NCBI GenBank assembly: GCA_038210445.1
Contig: JBBQWQ010000024.1
Location: forward strand, 53,961 to 117,960
Source: JABFRG01 sp038210445
GTDB lineage: Bacteria; Myxococcota_A; Polyangia; Polyangiales; Polyangiaceae
Direction: 5' to 3'
DNA: 64,000 nt
Shown: piece by piece, positions 32,204-40,309 of the stretch
How the letters are laid out: each line of letters begins with the position of its first letter
Position numbering within the stretch: the first letter of the stretch is position 1
Program-made: the position numbers and the translations under genes
Notes under the pieces: model-generated
What the model was told of the DNA's origin: nothing
Database searches by the model: none
Seen by the model: the letters and a program-made list of their open reading frames with translations, nothing else

Positions 32204-33367
32204 TCAGGGAGCGTCGTTTGGGCGCGCGAGGCAGCTTCCCGGGGGCTCGGTTGCGATCGCCAGCCGATAGCCTGCGCGCAGCTTCAGCAAGGGCGGAGCC
32301 TGTACGAACGTCAGCTTGCCATCGTCGATGGCGGGTGGACGCGACTCCGCCAGCGGCAGGAACGTGATGGGCGTGTGCGGGAGGACCGACCCCACCAGAT
32401 GGGCGGTGCCGCCGTCGTGCACCACGTAGAGGAGGCTGGTGGCCCCGCAGCGGGTGCTTCCGCGACCGAAGCCCGTGCCGTAGCCGTTCCCGAACCCGGC
32501 GGCACCGAGCTCGATGTCTTTGCGTTTTACGAAGCCGCGATAACGGCCGTGATCGGAAGCCCATTCGACGTAGGCATCGGCGCCGCTGACGCGCACCAGC
32601 GAAACGACCGTCTGGGGCGGAAGGCGAACGATCGGCGGCCCGTCCGGGCGATCGGCGAGCACGATGGCGCCCCGGAGCGAGTAGGCGAGGCCCAGCGTCT
32701 TTTCTGCTCGCGGAACCTCGAACGAAGCCTGCACCAGGCCCAGGCGCGCGCAGGGCACCGTCCATGGCGTGCTCGTCTCGAAGACCGGCGCGTCCTTGCC
32801 GGTCCACGCCGCAGGCTCGATGCGCAGCGTGGTCGCGGAGCTGGCGCGGGCTCCCAGCAGCGTACGCGCGTACGGCTCGTAGACGGCCTGGTACACGGTG
32901 CGCGCCGTCAGGTAGAGGCTCACCGATCGCGCGAATACGTCGAAGACGAAGCCGTCCATTTCGAGGTGGGCGGTCACCGCGGCGTCGCTGCCATCGCCGA
33001 AGTGAAAGGCGGTCTTTCGGGCGCCGTAGGCGTCGCCAAAAGGGCTGCCGCCATCGACCTCGAGACCCAGCTCCGCGGCGCCCTTGAATGCGGGCCCGTC
33101 GAAGGAGCATCCGGCGCGGGCCGGCGCGGTCGGGAGCGCCAGGAAGCGCATCGGAGGTTCGACCGCGGGGGGCGGGGCGGGGATGGGCTTTTCGATGCCC
33201 ATCACGGTGGTGGTGCGCGCGGCGGCGGCGGCGGGCGCGAGTGGGAGCGGCGCGGGCTTTGCGCCGCCACATGCAGAGAGGATCCAAAGGGCGAAGGCCC
33301 CCGCTGCGCCGCGAACGGGCAGGCGAGAGCCTTCGGAGAACCGGCGAGTCGTCGGTCTAGGCGCCAC
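32204..33367 (-). CDS. Lipoprotein of unknown function
   Basis: The 387-residue frame starts with GTG 33367, overlapping the preceding HARE-HTH gene by 11 bases. A basic N-terminus and hydrophobic segment (GAAGAFALWILSACGG) give a lipobox LSAC at about 30-33. The Pro/Ala-rich spacer is followed by a beta-rich domain with repeated three-strand units (GAAELGLEVDGGSPFG, AVTAHLEMDGFVFDVFARS, VVSLVRVSGADAYVEWAS) and late Cys in STRCGATSL and GSCLARPN. Segment VVSLVRVSG...RGFVKRKDIE looks like an SH3-like beta barrel. I recognise no family; the overlap with the HARE-HTH gene implies cotranscription. Confidence 0.75.
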   Translation of the reverse strand: MAPRPTTRRFSEGSRLPVRGAAGAFALWILSACGGAKPAPLPLAPAAAAARTTTVMGIEKPIPAPPPAVEPPMRFLALPTAPARAGCSFDGPAFKGAAELGLEVDGGSPFGDAYGARKTAFHFGDGSDAAVTAHLEMDGFVFDVFARSVSLYLTARTVYQAVYEPYARTLLGARASSATTLRIEPAAWTGKDAPVFETSTPWTVPCARLGLVQASFEVPRAEKTLGLAYSLRGAIVLADRPDGPPIVRLPPQTVVSLVRVSGADAYVEWASDHGRYRGFVKRKDIELGAAGFGNGYGTGFGRGSTRCGATSLLYVVHDGGTAHLVGSVLPHTPITFLPLAESRPPAIDDGKLTFVQAPPLLKLRAGYRLAIATEPPGSCLARPNDAP

Positions 33368-35027
33368 GGAGCGTCTCGAGGAGCTCCATGTCGGGGATGC
33401 CGATCGTGACGGTGGTGCGACTGACGGCGACGCCGTTCTCGTCCAGGAGGCGCGAGAAGGAGAGCCCGTCGTAGAGGGCGATCGGAGGAGCGCCGGAGGC
33501 GCCCGCTTCTTCGCGGGCGCCCGACAGCACCTGGCCGGTGGTGATGAGCCAGCCGGCGGTGGCAGGGCCGTAGTGGTGGAGCGCGCCGCGCAAATCGGTG
33601 ACGCGCTCGCGGCCGATCTCCCGGCCGTCCTTGCGAATGACCACAGCGGTGCGGATCTCGTCGGCGCCGGTGCGGTGCACGCCGGCGAAGTGGAGCTCGC
33701 CGCCGGGGGAGCCGGAGCGGCGAATCGGGCGAAGTCCGCTCATGCCGATGCGCTCGAGGGTGAGGAGCGCGAGCTCGACGAAGGCGTGACCGGGGAGCTC
33801 CTGGAGCTTCCGGAGCATCGTCTTGCGGGCGGCCTCCTTGTACTTTTCGATGGCGAAGAGAGCTTCTTGCTCGAGACGCACCAGGTCCGGGTTCATCGAC
33901 CAGTCGGTGAGCGCGATGCGGTTCTGGGAACCGAAGCGGAAGCGCGGACGCTGGCTCTGGGCGCCGCGGCGCAGGTTGTCGGCGCGGAGCGCGGCCGAGA
34001 GCTGGCCTGCGGCGAGCGCAGGATCGCCGCCCAAGCGACCGCGACGCGTGAGCGCCTCGACCACGTTGCGCACCGGCACGAGTCCCTGGTTGCGATCGAA
34101 GCTGGCGAGGACGATGACGGCCGCGTCGGCCAGATCGCGCCCGCTGAGCTCGTCGCCATCGGTGAGCGGAATGTCGGTGGGGGTGGCCGCCATGATCTGG
34201 TGACGCTCCCGTACGACCGGGCGTCCGCCGAAGCCGTTGGCGTCGCGGTCACTGCGCTCGCCGCGCTCGCCGCGCTCACTGCCGCTGCGCTCACCGCGCT
34301 CACTGCCACTGCGCTCGCCGCGGTCGCTGCCACTGCGCTCACCACCGGCCCGCTCGGCCCGCTCGGGGCGCTCGGCTCGCGGCGCTGCCTCGGCGCCTTC
34401 GACGGCCACCTCGGGCGCTGCACCTTCAACCCGCGGCGTGCTCGCGCGCTCGGCGCCTTCGCCCTCTGCACGACCCCGGCCCCGCCGCCGGCGCCGGCGC
34501 CGACGACGGCCACCATCTGCGGTCCCGTCGGCCGATGCGGCCTCCGGCGTGCTCTCGGGGCCGCCGAGGATCGGCTGATCGTCGTCGTCCTCGTCGTCGA
34601 AGAGCTCGGCGCCGCTGGCGGCCAGGTCGGCGCGCAACGCGTCTTCACCGGAGAGCGCGATTTCCGGGCCCTCGCCCTCTTCGTCTTCGAGTGCGGTGTG
34701 CGACGAATCCGGGGGAGGAGCGTTGGCGGCCTCCACCTCCAGGGCGTTAACCTCTTCGCCCTCTTCCGGCTCCTGCGCGGGGGCGTTCTTGCCCTTCTTC
34801 TCTTTCCACTCGCGAAGGGCGAACACGCCCGGCTTCACGCGGACGATGGGGTTGGCCTTGTCCTCTTTCTTGAGGAGTGCCGCCAGGCGGGCGCCCATGG
34901 TCACTTCGGGGCTCTTGCCCACGTGGGAGAGGAGGTTCTTCTCGATGGCGAGCTCGGTGATCTCTTTGTAGTGAAGAGGTTTACCGGCGATGCGCAGCAC
35001 TTCTGCGGCGGCTTCGGTGAAAGTCAT
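33357..35027 (-). CDS. HARE-HTH and Mrr-type restriction endonuclease-like fusion
   Basis: I start this 556-residue protein at ATG 35027 (MTFTEAAAEVLRIAGKPLHY), eight bases after AAGGA; an ATG ten codons upstream is possible. Residues 1-70 are a HARE-HTH domain, a winged helix thought to sense DNA modification. The middle is low-complexity: an acidic stretch, an Arg/Gly tract and 24-base repeats encoding RSGSERGE. The C-terminal 170 residues follow the Mrr_cat fold (LPGHAFVELALLTLERIG, GSPGGELHF, AVVIRKDGREIGRERV, TAGWLITTGQVLSGARE, IALYDGLSFSRLL). In Mrr enzymes the catalytic pair is D...QxK; here it reads E...IRK, so nuclease activity is uncertain. Confidence 0.85.
   Translation of the reverse strand: MTFTEAAAEVLRIAGKPLHYKEITELAIEKNLLSHVGKSPEVTMGARLAALLKKEDKANPIVRVKPGVFALREWKEKKGKNAPAQEPEEGEEVNALEVEAANAPPPDSSHTALEDEEGEGPEIALSGEDALRADLAASGAELFDDEDDDDQPILGGPESTPEAASADGTADGGRRRRRRRRRGRGRAEGEGAERASTPRVEGAAPEVAVEGAEAAPRAERPERAERAGGERSGSDRGERSGSERGERSGSERGERGERSDRDANGFGGRPVVRERHQIMAATPTDIPLTDGDELSGRDLADAAVIVLASFDRNQGLVPVRNVVEALTRRGRLGGDPALAAGQLSAALRADNLRRGAQSQRPRFRFGSQNRIALTDWSMNPDLVRLEQEALFAIEKYKEAARKTMLRKLQELPGHAFVELALLTLERIGMSGLRPIRRSGSPGGELHFAGVHRTGADEIRTAVVIRKDGREIGRERVTDLRGALHHYGPATAGWLITTGQVLSGAREEAGASGAPPIALYDGLSFSRLLDENGVAVSRTTVTIGIPDMELLETLRGA
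34255..34343 (-). repeat. 24-base tandem repeats inside the HARE-HTH gene
   Basis: Three to four imperfect 24-base units encode RSGSDRGE/RSGSERGE on the minus strand. They keep frame and separate the Arg/Gly tract from the C-terminal domain, so copy number can vary without breaking the protein. Confidence 0.75.
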
Positions 35028-35240
35028 GGGGGATATCCTTGGGGCGAGCTCGTTCAAACTGGGATCGCCGCGCGTCTTCGATGTCGGTTGCCGTCACTGG
35101 CGACGGGTCATGACACGGCCACGGCGTTCACTCCTCAGCTCCCCCGACCCCGCTGCGGAACCGCCCCGTCGTTAAAGGGCGCTGGCACAGGTAGGATTAC
35201 GGGAGGAGGGCGCGAAAGCCCCTGGCTCGCGTCGCACACC

Positions 35241-35269
35241 GGTATACCGTGGGCACCGTTCGCCGTCAA
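35241..35269 (-). promoter_or_regulatory. Sigma-70-type promoter for the HARE-HTH gene
   Basis: On the minus strand TTGACG (35269-35264) and TATACC (35246-35241) are separated by exactly 17 bases, the best -35/-10 pair in the window. The gene starts at 35027, so the transcript would carry a leader of about 200 bases. Confidence 0.6.
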
Positions 35270-35316
35270 ATGACGTTTTCGTGTCTTTTTGCTGGGCAGT
35301 TGCGGGCATGCGCCCG

Positions 35317-35338
35317 GCGCGCCTCGGAATCGGCGCGC
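35317..35338. other. Hairpin in the 361-base divergent gap 35028-35388
   Basis: GCGCGCC and GGCGCGC form a perfect 7-bp stem with an 8-base loop, 50 bases before the CPBP gene. The rest of the gap 35028-35388 holds the minus-strand promoter and its 200-base leader; I see no gene in it. Confidence 0.35.
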
Positions 35339-35388
35339 GGGATCGTGGAAAAACGCCCGCGTTCTGATGATACAGTGCGCCGCCCACC

Positions 35389-36075
35389 GTGAAGAACGCC
35401 GTTCTCCTCGTCGTCATCGTCGTCTGCACCGCCCTCGCGACGGCGGTTGGTTTCGCCCCAAGTCGGGCCGGCAACTACCTTTTCCCCGCGTTCGTGGGGG
35501 GCACGGCGCTGCTGTTGGCGGTCTTCGCCATCTTGCTCGCCCGCAGCGAAGAAGTGCTGGCCGCCTGGCTCAAGCCGAAGTGGGGTGACTTCACCGCGGG
35601 CTTCTTGTTCGCCATCGTCACCCTCGCCTGCGCCTGGGGCTTCATCAAGTTCGTGGCCACCCAGGGCACCCCGCGCGAAGCGTGGATCGCCCGCATCTAT
35701 GCGCAACTGGGCGACCCTGCGCCGCTCCGCGCGCACGTGCCGCTGGTGGTAGCGGCGGTGGTGCTCATCGCCGCCGCCGAGGAGATCGTCTGGCGGGGCC
35801 TCGTGCCTTGGCTGCTCGAGCCTCGGGTGGGCTCTCGTCGCGCCTGGATCTACGCGGCCTTCTTGTACGCGGCGGCCCACCTGCCGACGGCCTACGCGCT
35901 GCGCGACCCCGACGCAGGCTGGAACCCGGTGCTGGTGCTCGGCGCGCTCGGCGCCGGCCTGGTGTGGGGCGGCATGACAAAGCACTTCGGTCGCCTGCTC
36001 CCGGCCATCATCGCCCACGCGTTCTTCGACTGGTGCGTCATCATGATGTTCCGGCTCTGGGGCCCGAGCGTCTAG
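35389..36075 (+). CDS. CPBP-family intramembrane metalloprotease
   Basis: The 228-residue membrane protein starts with GTG at 35389. About six membrane helices are seen. The CPBP (Abi) catalytic motifs are all present: AEEIVWRGLVPWL (EExxxR, about 126), YAAAHLPTAY (His, about 164) and IAHAFFDWCV (HxxxD, about 206). The bacterial members cleave substrates within the membrane or take part in prenyl-protein or bacteriocin-related processing; the substrate here is unknown. The stop overlaps the GTG start of glnE by 1 base, so the two genes are probably cotranscribed. Confidence 0.9.
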   Translation: MKNAVLLVVIVVCTALATAVGFAPSRAGNYLFPAFVGGTALLLAVFAILLARSEEVLAAWLKPKWGDFTAGFLFAIVTLACAWGFIKFVATQGTPREAWIARIYAQLGDPAPLRAHVPLVVAAVVLIAAAEEIVWRGLVPWLLEPRVGSRRAWIYAAFLYAAAHLPTAYALRDPDAGWNPVLVLGALGAGLVWGGMTKHFGRLLPAIIAHAFFDWCVIMMFRLWGPSV

Positions 36076-39011
36076 TGGCCGGCAGCGGCGGGGGCGGCGA
36101 AGGCGCGCTGGGGGGCCGAGACAGCGGGCGCGGGCCGTTCTCCTTCGGGGGCGCGCTGGGCCCCTCGATTCGCGCGCGCGCGGAGCGAATTCGCGCCGAG
36201 CTCCCTTCGCTGGACGAAGAACTGGTGCTGCCCGCGGCCGCCATGGCCGAAGCGTACCCAGCCCTCGGCCACTGGCTCAACCCCCGAGACCTCACGAGCC
36301 TGGGGCGCGCAGCGCTCGCTTCGGCGCGTGACGTTCGGGCGTATCGGCGCGCTTTTGCCGACGGGAGACCGCTCGGCGAAGTGGATGCCGAGGCCTTTCA
36401 GGCGGAGCTTCGCCGCTTCGCCCGGCGAGAGAAAATGCGGGTTGCGGTGCGCGAGCTGCGGGTGCCGGAGGTCGACGTCACCGCGCGTGAGATCGCCGAT
36501 CTCGCCGAGGTGTGCATCGATCTCGCGGTGCGAGAAGCGCTGGCCTGGGCCGACGCGCGTTTCGGCGAGCCACGCAGCGCCGGGGGGGAGCGTGTACGTT
36601 ACACTGTTCTCGGCATGGGCAAGCTGGGCGGGCGCGAGCTGAACCCGGGGAGCGACGTCGACATCGTCGCGTTCTACGAGACCGACGACGGGCAGGCAGG
36701 CGAAAGCAGCCTTCACGAGTACTTCGCGCGGGTGACGCAGCGGCTCTCGGGCAGCCTCGAGACCATCACCGAAGACGGCTCGGTGTGGCGGGTCGACCTG
36801 CGCCTTCGGCCCGAGGGCTCGCGCGGACCGTTGGTGAACTCCTTGGCCGCCGCCGAGCGCTACTACGAGTCGTGGGGCCGCACCTGGGAGCGCGCTGCGC
36901 TCCTTCGGGCGCGCCCGGTGGGCGGTAGCCTTGCGTTCGGCAACGAGCTCCTCGGCGCGCTCGGCAGCTTCGTATGGCAGCGCGCAGTGAAGCCGCAGAT
37001 AGCGCAGGAGATGACCGAGCTCTGCGAGATGGCCCGGGCCGAGCTGTCGCCCGACGCCGCGCGCGACGTGAAGCTCGGGGTGGGCGGCATTCGCGAGGCC
37101 GAGTTCTTCGTGCAGTCGCTGCAGCTCATCTGGGGCGGTCGCGACCCCGGCCTGCGCACGCCAGGTACGCTCGACGCGCTGCGGCGCCTCCGAGGCCGGG
37201 GGTTCGTCACCGATCGCGAGGCGCGCGACGTTCACGAGGGCTACCTGTTTCTTCGCAAGCTCGAGCACCGCATCCAGTTCGCCACCGGCATCGCCACCCA
37301 CGTGGTGCCGGAGGGTGAGCTGCTCGGCCGCATCGCGCGATCCATGCATATTGCATCGGAAGCCGACCTCTGGCGCGAGCTCGACAAGCACCGCAAACGC
37401 ATCGCCGCGCGCTTCGCCTCGCTGACCCGCGGGCAGGCGCCGGCGCCTTCGCGCACCCTGCCGCGGTTTTTCGCCGCGCTCGACGCGGGCGACGAGGCGG
37501 CGCTCACCGAGGTGGTCGCAGAGCGGGTCAAGGACCACGTGCCGGTCTCGCAGGACCTGGTGCGAAACCTGGTGAGCCTGGCGCGGCGTCCAGACTTGCC
37601 GCTGGGGGCCCGCACCCGCGATTTGCACCCCACGTTCGTCAGCGACTTCACCGCGGCACTCTTCGACTCGTCGGCGCCGGAGCAGACCGCACGCCTGTTC
37701 TCGCAGTTCTTCGCGCGGCTCGTGACGCCGCAGGTGTACGTGCGCGCGCTCGAAGCCGATCCGCGAACGCTGCGCCGGATGGCGCACCTTCTGGGCGCCA
37801 GCGCGTTCTTGGGCGAGTCGCTCCTCGGGCATCCGGAGCTGGTCGACGGCGTGCTCTTTCATCACAAGCTGCCCACCGAGGCGTCGGTCGCTGCTGCCGT
37901 CGGCGAGGCGGTGCGGGAGGTAGACCCCAGCGCCGAGGATCCGGCCGACGCGTTCGTCGGCGCGCTCCGGCGCGCCAAGGCCACCGTGACCCTTCAAGTG
38001 GGCCTCTCGGACCTGGCCGGCGAGCTCGACGCGCCGCAGAGCACTTCGCGGCTCCTCACCGCGCTGGCCGAGGCCATTTTGCAGGCGGCGCTGCGCTTCG
38101 CACTCCAAGAGCGCGCACGCGCCGGGGCCCGAACCCTCGGGCCGGACGAGCTCGAACGCGGCCTCGCCATCGTGGCCATGGGAAAGCTCGGAGGCCACGA
38201 GCTCAGCTACGGGTCCGATCTCGACCTGTTCTTCGTGTACGAAGACACGGAAGACGAGGCGCTCATCGAACGCTACGTTCGGGTCGCGCAGCGCGTTCTC
38301 CGGCTGCTCGACGTTCCGCACGGCGAGGGGCCCGGCTATGCGCTCGACACCCGGCTGCGGCCCTCGGGCAATCAAGGCCTCCTGGTGGTCTCCGACACGG
38401 CCTTCGCCAGGTATCATGGCTTCGGGAGCGAGCCGCGCCGGGGTGAGGACTGGGAGCGGCAGGCCCTCATCAAGGCGCGCATGGTGGCCGGTGACGCGGG
38501 CGTTGGCGCTCGGGCGACCTCGGTCGCGATGCGCGCGGCCTACGAGCGCGGCGCGCCGGAGCTGGGCGAGATGCGCAGGATTCGCGAACGCATGAACCGC
38601 GAGCTCTCCCGCGACAAGCGCGCCGCCGGGCGCTTCGACCTCAAGTTCGGACCGGGCGGCCTGGTCGACGTGGAGTTCGCGGTGCAATGGCTCCAGATGC
38701 AGGCGGGCGCCGACCCGCGCGTGCGCACCCCGGAGACCGAGGCCGCGCTCGAGGCCCTCGCCGCCGCGGGGGTGCTTTCGGCTGCCGATCGCGACATGTT
38801 TCTCGCGCGCTACCGCTTGCTACGGCGCCTCGTGGAGCGGCTCCGGGTGCGTCATGGCGACGGGCGTTCGCTGCTCGAGCGCGGCGCGCCGGCGCTCGCG
38901 GCGCTCGCACGGAGCGTAGGCTTTGCCGGCGAGGACGATCTGTTCGAGGCCATCGCGGAGCCCATTCCGGACCTGGGAAGCATCGCACAAAAGGCGAAAC
39001 CCCCGCGCTAA
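36075..39011 (+). CDS. glnE: Glutamine synthetase adenylyltransferase/adenylyl-removing enzyme
   Basis: Controls glutamine synthetase by adding and removing AMP in response to nitrogen status. I start this 978-residue protein at GTG 36075, which overlaps the CPBP stop; a later start is possible because the first 40 residues are Gly-rich. Both nucleotidyltransferase halves are complete: GMGKLGGRELNPGSDVDIV (about 180-198) and AMGKLGGHELSYGSDLDLFF (about 700-719), each followed by the usual RLRP (DLRLRPEG, DTRLRPSG) and helical regions. The length is near the usual 950. No glnA, glnB or ntrC is nearby. Confidence 0.96.
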   Translation: MAGSGGGGEGALGGRDSGRGPFSFGGALGPSIRARAERIRAELPSLDEELVLPAAAMAEAYPALGHWLNPRDLTSLGRAALASARDVRAYRRAFADGRPLGEVDAEAFQAELRRFARREKMRVAVRELRVPEVDVTAREIADLAEVCIDLAVREALAWADARFGEPRSAGGERVRYTVLGMGKLGGRELNPGSDVDIVAFYETDDGQAGESSLHEYFARVTQRLSGSLETITEDGSVWRVDLRLRPEGSRGPLVNSLAAAERYYESWGRTWERAALLRARPVGGSLAFGNELLGALGSFVWQRAVKPQIAQEMTELCEMARAELSPDAARDVKLGVGGIREAEFFVQSLQLIWGGRDPGLRTPGTLDALRRLRGRGFVTDREARDVHEGYLFLRKLEHRIQFATGIATHVVPEGELLGRIARSMHIASEADLWRELDKHRKRIAARFASLTRGQAPAPSRTLPRFFAALDAGDEAALTEVVAERVKDHVPVSQDLVRNLVSLARRPDLPLGARTRDLHPTFVSDFTAALFDSSAPEQTARLFSQFFARLVTPQVYVRALEADPRTLRRMAHLLGASAFLGESLLGHPELVDGVLFHHKLPTEASVAAAVGEAVREVDPSAEDPADAFVGALRRAKATVTLQVGLSDLAGELDAPQSTSRLLTALAEAILQAALRFALQERARAGARTLGPDELERGLAIVAMGKLGGHELSYGSDLDLFFVYEDTEDEALIERYVRVAQRVLRLLDVPHGEGPGYALDTRLRPSGNQGLLVVSDTAFARYHGFGSEPRRGEDWERQALIKARMVAGDAGVGARATSVAMRAAYERGAPELGEMRRIRERMNRELSRDKRAAGRFDLKFGPGGLVDVEFAVQWLQMQAGADPRVRTPETEAALEALAAAGVLSAADRDMFLARYRLLRRLVERLRVRHGDGRSLLERGAPALAALARSVGFAGEDDLFEAIAEPIPDLGSIAQKAKPPR

Positions 39012-39023
39012 GGAGCGCAGGGG
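39001..39023 (+). terminator. Hairpin overlapping the glnE stop codon
   Basis: CCCCGCGCT and AGCGC-A-GGGG pair across a 4-base loop with one bulged base; the TAA stop lies at the loop. It sits between convergent genes and lacks a U-tract. Confidence 0.4.
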
Positions 39024-39070
39024 TCTCAGCCGGAGGCCCGCACCTCATGCGAGGCGCGCGGCCGCGTGCT

Positions 39071-39580
39071 TCAGTTGGTGGCGCCGACGAGCACGTTGAT
39101 GATGATGCCGATGAGCTCGAGGCCGAACCCGATCGAGACCACGATGAGGGCGATCTTCGCCTTGCTGCGCGCGCCTTCGATGTCGCCCGCCTTCTTGGCG
39201 TTGCCAGCCTGGATCGCGAACGCGAGGCCAATGCCGCCGAAGAGGAGGTTGCAGCAGGGGAAGAGGGCGATGATGGCGAGCACGAGGGGGAGCGTGGTGT
39301 TCACGTCGCCGCCCGCACCCGGCATCATGGGGCCGCCCGGGGGAGGGAAGCCGCCGCCCGGAGGACCGAAGCCAGCCGGCGGGGGAGCGCCGTAGCCGCC
39401 CGGAGGTGCGCCCGGAGGTGCGCCGTAGCCGCCCGGAGGTGCGCCCGGAGGCGCGCCGAAACCACCACCACCAGGAGGAGCGCCCGGGGGTGCGCCGTAA
39501 CCGCCGCCACCCGGGGGATAACCGCCGCCGGGAGGTCCGTATCCACCAGCAGCCTGAATGTTGCTCATCGGGTCATTCAT
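39071..39580 (-). CDS. CD225/dispanin-like membrane protein with Pro/Gly-rich tail
   Basis: The 169-residue protein starts at ATG 39580, with GGAAG upstream. Residues 6-90 are a Pro/Gly-rich disordered tail made of GYGAPPGAPPG-type repeats. Then come two membrane helices (TTLPLVLAIIALFPCCNLLF and ALIVVSIGFGLELIGIIINV) joined by AIQAGNAKKAGDIEGARSKA, the CD225/dispanin pattern with a conserved double Cys before the loop. Family members insert as hairpins and can alter membrane curvature or fusion. In bacteria their role is unknown. It is divergent from the DUF2752 gene. Confidence 0.82.
   Translation of the reverse strand: MNDPMSNIQAAGGYGPPGGGYPPGGGGYGAPPGAPPGGGGFGAPPGAPPGGYGAPPGAPPGGYGAPPPAGFGPPGGGFPPPGGPMMPGAGGDVNTTLPLVLAIIALFPCCNLLFGGIGLAFAIQAGNAKKAGDIEGARSKAKIALIVVSIGFGLELIGIIINVLVGATN
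39387..39491 (-). repeat. 33-base tandem repeats in the CD225-like gene
   Basis: Two near-identical 33-base units (39387-39419, 39420-39452) encode GYGAPPGAPPG on the minus strand, followed by a diverged third unit to 39491. They sit in the disordered tail and keep reading frame. Confidence 0.75.
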
Positions 39581-39851
39581 CGTACTTCCATCTCCTCATG
39601 ATCGCGCGGCTCCGCGCGGGGTTAGAGCATCGCACATCTCGCATCGAATCCCAAGCCGCCAGAACGTCCGCCCAAGCGCGGACGGGCCGAGCCGCAGACG
39701 GGTGCAGGGGATGGATCAACATGCACCGCGAATAGTACGGGAGTCCGCGCAAAAATATACCTCGAAAATCGCGCTGGGTTTCGCAGGGGAGCGCGCCTCG
39801 GGTTGCCCTTGGTGGCCTGCCGCGCTCGGCCGCCGTGCTAGCGTTCGCCCG

Positions 39852-40253
39852 TTGCGTCGCCGCTTCCGTTACCCAGTTCGTGCGTTTGGTCTCGCGGTTG
39901 GCATTCTCGCCTTCGCCAGCATGATCTTCCTGGGCGGCCGCTGCCCCATGGCCATGATGATCCACGTGCCGTGCCCGTCGTGCGGCTCCTCCCGCAGCGT
40001 GCACGGTCTGCTGCACGGCGACCTCGCCGAGGCGCTGCACATGAACCCGCTGGCGCTGCTGGCGCTGCCGTTGTTCGGCGCGCTTGCGGTGGTGGCCCTG
40101 GCGCGCGTGGCCGAGCACGGCACCGTGCAGGCCATCGGCCGTGGGGCCATCGAGCGCCGGATCGTGGGGGTGCTGCTGGGGCTCTACGGCCTGGAGGTGG
40201 CGCTCTGGCTCTTGCGCTTCGCGGGCCTCTTCGGCGGTCCGGTTCCGGTATGA
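39852..40253 (+). CDS. DUF2752 membrane protein
   Basis: The DUF2752 core is clear: GRCPMAMMIHVPCPSCGSSR, then HGDLAEALHMNPLALLALPL, giving the CP...CPSCG...N-P motif and three to four membrane helices. The start is uncertain. I use TTG 39852, directly before the first helix (LRRRFRYPVRAFGLAVGILA); ATG 39711 is in frame but would add a tail without family similarity. DUF2752 proteins are small membrane proteins of unknown role that often sit near TM2/CD225-type genes, as here, where a CD225-like gene lies across a 270-base gap. Confidence 0.78.
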   Translation: MRRRFRYPVRAFGLAVGILAFASMIFLGGRCPMAMMIHVPCPSCGSSRSVHGLLHGDLAEALHMNPLALLALPLFGALAVVALARVAEHGTVQAIGRGAIERRIVGVLLGLYGLEVALWLLRFAGLFGGPVPV

Positions 40254-40309
40254 CCGGACACAGACGGAAAGAAAACGCGGCCCGCCTCGGGTCTTGATAG
40301 GCTCGCCCG

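Noticed and set aside
36072..38687. Open frame of about 870 codons opposite glnE
   Set aside because: Antisense shadow of glnE, whose two nucleotidyltransferase motifs are unmistakable on the plus strand.
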